A stretch of 7,083 bases of DNA, taken from assembly GCA_002336035.1 (NCBI GenBank), contig DDED01000220.1:1-7083 (forward strand), read 5' to 3'. Below the pieces are notes generated by a model. That model was not told where the DNA came from. It worked only from the letters and a program-made list of their open reading frames with translations, and made no database searches. The DNA is from Cellvibrionales bacterium UBA1963. GTDB lineage: Bacteria > Pseudomonadota > Gammaproteobacteria > Pseudomonadales > UBA7434. Numbering within the stretch: the stretch's first letter is position 1; every line of letters starts with the position of its first letter. Below are positions 6,229-7,083 of this stretch, one piece after another. Position numbers and translations under genes: made by a program.

Positions 6229-6543
6229 GTGGTTCAAAATCAACGAATTAGAATTCGCCTAAAGGCTTTCGATCATAAGCTAATTGACGCATCCACTCAG
6301 GAAATCGTCGAAACCGCTAAACGTACCGGCGCCCAGGTTTGTGGCCCGATTCCGCTGCCAACTCGTAAAGAGCGTTTTACCATTCTGGTATCTCCGCACG
6401 TCAACAAAGACGCGCGTGACCAGTATGAAATTCGCACGCACAAGCGCTTGCTTGATATTGTTGAGCCTACTGAAAAAACTGTTGACGCACTGATGAAGCT
6501 AGATCTAGCTGCAGGTGTTGAGGTTCAGATTAGTCTCGGTTAA
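6229..6543 (+). CDS. rpsJ: 30S ribosomal protein S10
   Basis: S10 is a small protein of the 30S head and also the NusE partner of NusB and NusG in transcription antitermination. The 104-residue product starts MVQNQRIRIRLKAFDH and ends DLAAGVEVQISLG, nearly identical to other gammaproteobacterial S10 proteins over its whole length, including the PIPLPTRKERFT and SPHVNKDARDQYEIRTH segments. The start is GTG at 6229-6231, with GAGGT 5 nt upstream, giving one extra residue (Val2) relative to the usual MQNQ start. Position 38 is Cys in GAQVCGP, where E. coli has Arg. It is the first gene of the S10 operon, followed by rplC after an unusually long 114-nt spacer. Confidence 0.98.
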   Translation: MVQNQRIRIRLKAFDHKLIDASTQEIVETAKRTGAQVCGPIPLPTRKERFTILVSPHVNKDARDQYEIRTHKRLLDIVEPTEKTVDALMKLDLAAGVEVQISLG

Positions 6544-6555
6544 TAACAAAAAGGT

Positions 6556-6580
6556 TTGTTCGGGCTGAACAATTTTGTTT
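6556..6580 (+). terminator. Weak attenuator-like hairpin after rpsJ
   Basis: TTGTTC (6556-6561) pairs perfectly with GAACAA (6567-6572) around a GGGCT loop and is followed by TTTTGTTT (6573-6580). The layout is terminator-like, but the stem has few GC pairs and lies inside an operon that must be transcribed onward, so partial attenuation or a simple RNA-processing hairpin is more likely than full termination. The preceding AACAAAA (6545-6551) can also pair with TTTTGTT (6573-6579), leaving a 4-nt bulge, which would lengthen the stem and sequester the U-tract. Confidence 0.35.
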
Positions 6581-6592
6581 GGTCTGGGTATT

Positions 6593-6641
6593 GTGTAACG
6601 CTCTGAGATGGGCGGCCATAGCGGGTAAAAGCCCCGTACAC
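6593..6641 (+). other. Potential folded RNA element just before the rplC ribosome binding site
   Basis: GTGTA (6593-6597) can pair with TACAC (6637-6641), closing a domain. Inside it, CGCT (6599-6602) pairs with AGCG (6620-6623). ATGG (6608-6611) pairs with CCAT (6616-6619) around a GCGG loop, with CTGAG bulged on one side. Alternatively CGGG (6622-6625) pairs with CCCG (6633-6636), which excludes the CGCT/AGCG pairing. The rplC Shine-Dalgarno starts directly after the closing helix. All stems are short and were found by eye, so this is a hypothesis about translational control or mRNA processing, not a demonstrated element. Confidence 0.35.
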
Positions 6642-6657
6642 TAGAGAGGTTATTGAA

Positions 6658-7083
6658 ATGACGATTGGTATCGTCGGCCGCAAAAGCGGCATGACTCGTA
6701 TATTCACCGAAGACGGTGTATCTATTCCTGTATCCGTGATTGAGGTTGATCCTAACCGTATCACTCAGGTCAAAAGCGTCGAAACTGACGGTTACTCTGC
6801 TGTGCAGGTAACTATTGGATCTCGTCGTGCTTCCCGTGTTACCAAGCCTGCTGCAGGTCACTTCGCAAAAGCCAATACAGAAGCCGGTTCCGGCCTGTGG
6901 GAATTGCGCAATGATTCTGAAGAGTCTTTTGAAGTTGGTGGCGCTATTACTGTTGAGACTTTCGAAGTCGGACAGAAAGTAGACGTAACTGGTCAGTCAA
7001 AGGGTAAAGGTTTTGCTGGTGTGATTAAGCGTTGGAACTTTGCAATGCAAGACGCCACTCACGGTAACTCTATTTCTCACCGT
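6658..7083 (+). CDS. rplC: 50S ribosomal protein L3 (5' part, runs off the window)
   Basis: L3 is an early-assembly protein of the 50S subunit whose long loop reaches toward the peptidyl transferase centre. The first 142 codons are present with no stop before the window edge; full-length family members have about 210 residues. The start MTIGIVGRKSGMTRIFTEDG and the segments AGHFAKA, VGQKVDVTG, SKGKGFAGVIKRWNF and QDATHGNSISHR are diagnostic of bacterial L3 and resemble Pseudomonas more than E. coli. The ATG at 6658-6660 has an AGAGAGGT Shine-Dalgarno about 8 nt upstream. It is the second gene of the S10 operon. The region with the glutamine methylated by PrmB in other bacteria lies just beyond the window. 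Confidence 0.98.
   Translation, partial: MTIGIVGRKSGMTRIFTEDGVSIPVSVIEVDPNRITQVKSVETDGYSAVQVTIGSRRASRVTKPAAGHFAKANTEAGSGLWELRNDSEESFEVGGAITVETFEVGQKVDVTGQSKGKGFAGVIKRWNFAMQDATHGNSISHR

Noticed and set aside
6505..6861. 118-codon minus-strand ORF opposite the rpsJ end and the rplC start
   Set aside because: It is antisense to conserved rplC coding sequence and the composition is that of a shadow frame.
1..7083. Mobile element, CRISPR array, toxin-antitoxin or defence island
   Set aside because: There is no transposase, integrase, repeat array, terminal repeats or defence-family motif. The patatin-like gene stands alone, with no cyclic-nucleotide synthase beside it as in CBASS systems.

Overview
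The window looks like chromosomal DNA from a gammaproteobacterium, probably a marine or aquatic one. The start of ribosomal protein L3 and all of S10 read like Pseudomonas/Cellvibrio-type gammaproteobacterial sequences. The elongation factor G resembles the second EF-G (EF-G2) of Vibrio and Shewanella more than the main translocase. This placement is from memory of these families; no search was run. I see no insertion sequence, integrase, CRISPR array, tRNA or rRNA.

Layout. Positions 1-128 hold a rho-independent terminator for a rightward gene that ends at or before the window start. A glutathione S-transferase-family gene (129-833, minus) follows. Next is a strong hairpin terminator (951-982) closing a leftward EF-G2 gene (1008-3092, minus). 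A 257-bp divergent gap separates EF-G2 from a patatin-like phospholipase (3350-4474, plus). The phospholipase converges on a short-chain dehydrogenase/reductase (4471-5235, minus), and their stop codons overlap. The dehydrogenase is divergent from a small SnoaL/NTF2-like protein (5349-5813, plus) across a 113-bp shared promoter gap.

After a 266-bp stretch with no convincing gene, the S10 ribosomal protein operon begins. It has a near-consensus sigma-70 promoter with an UP-element-like upstream tract and a GC-rich discriminator. A leader of about 114 nt with three potential hairpins follows, then rpsJ (6229-6543), a 114-nt spacer that can fold, and the first 142 codons of rplC, which runs off the right edge.

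The five genes left of the S10 operon do not form one obvious pathway. The dehydrogenase and SnoaL-like protein are a plausible small catabolic or detoxification pair, and the GST and patatin are stand-alone enzymes. I found no convincing new multi-gene system. The least explained signals are the RNA-level ones around the S10 operon: the leader hairpins and the structured rpsJ-rplC spacer.
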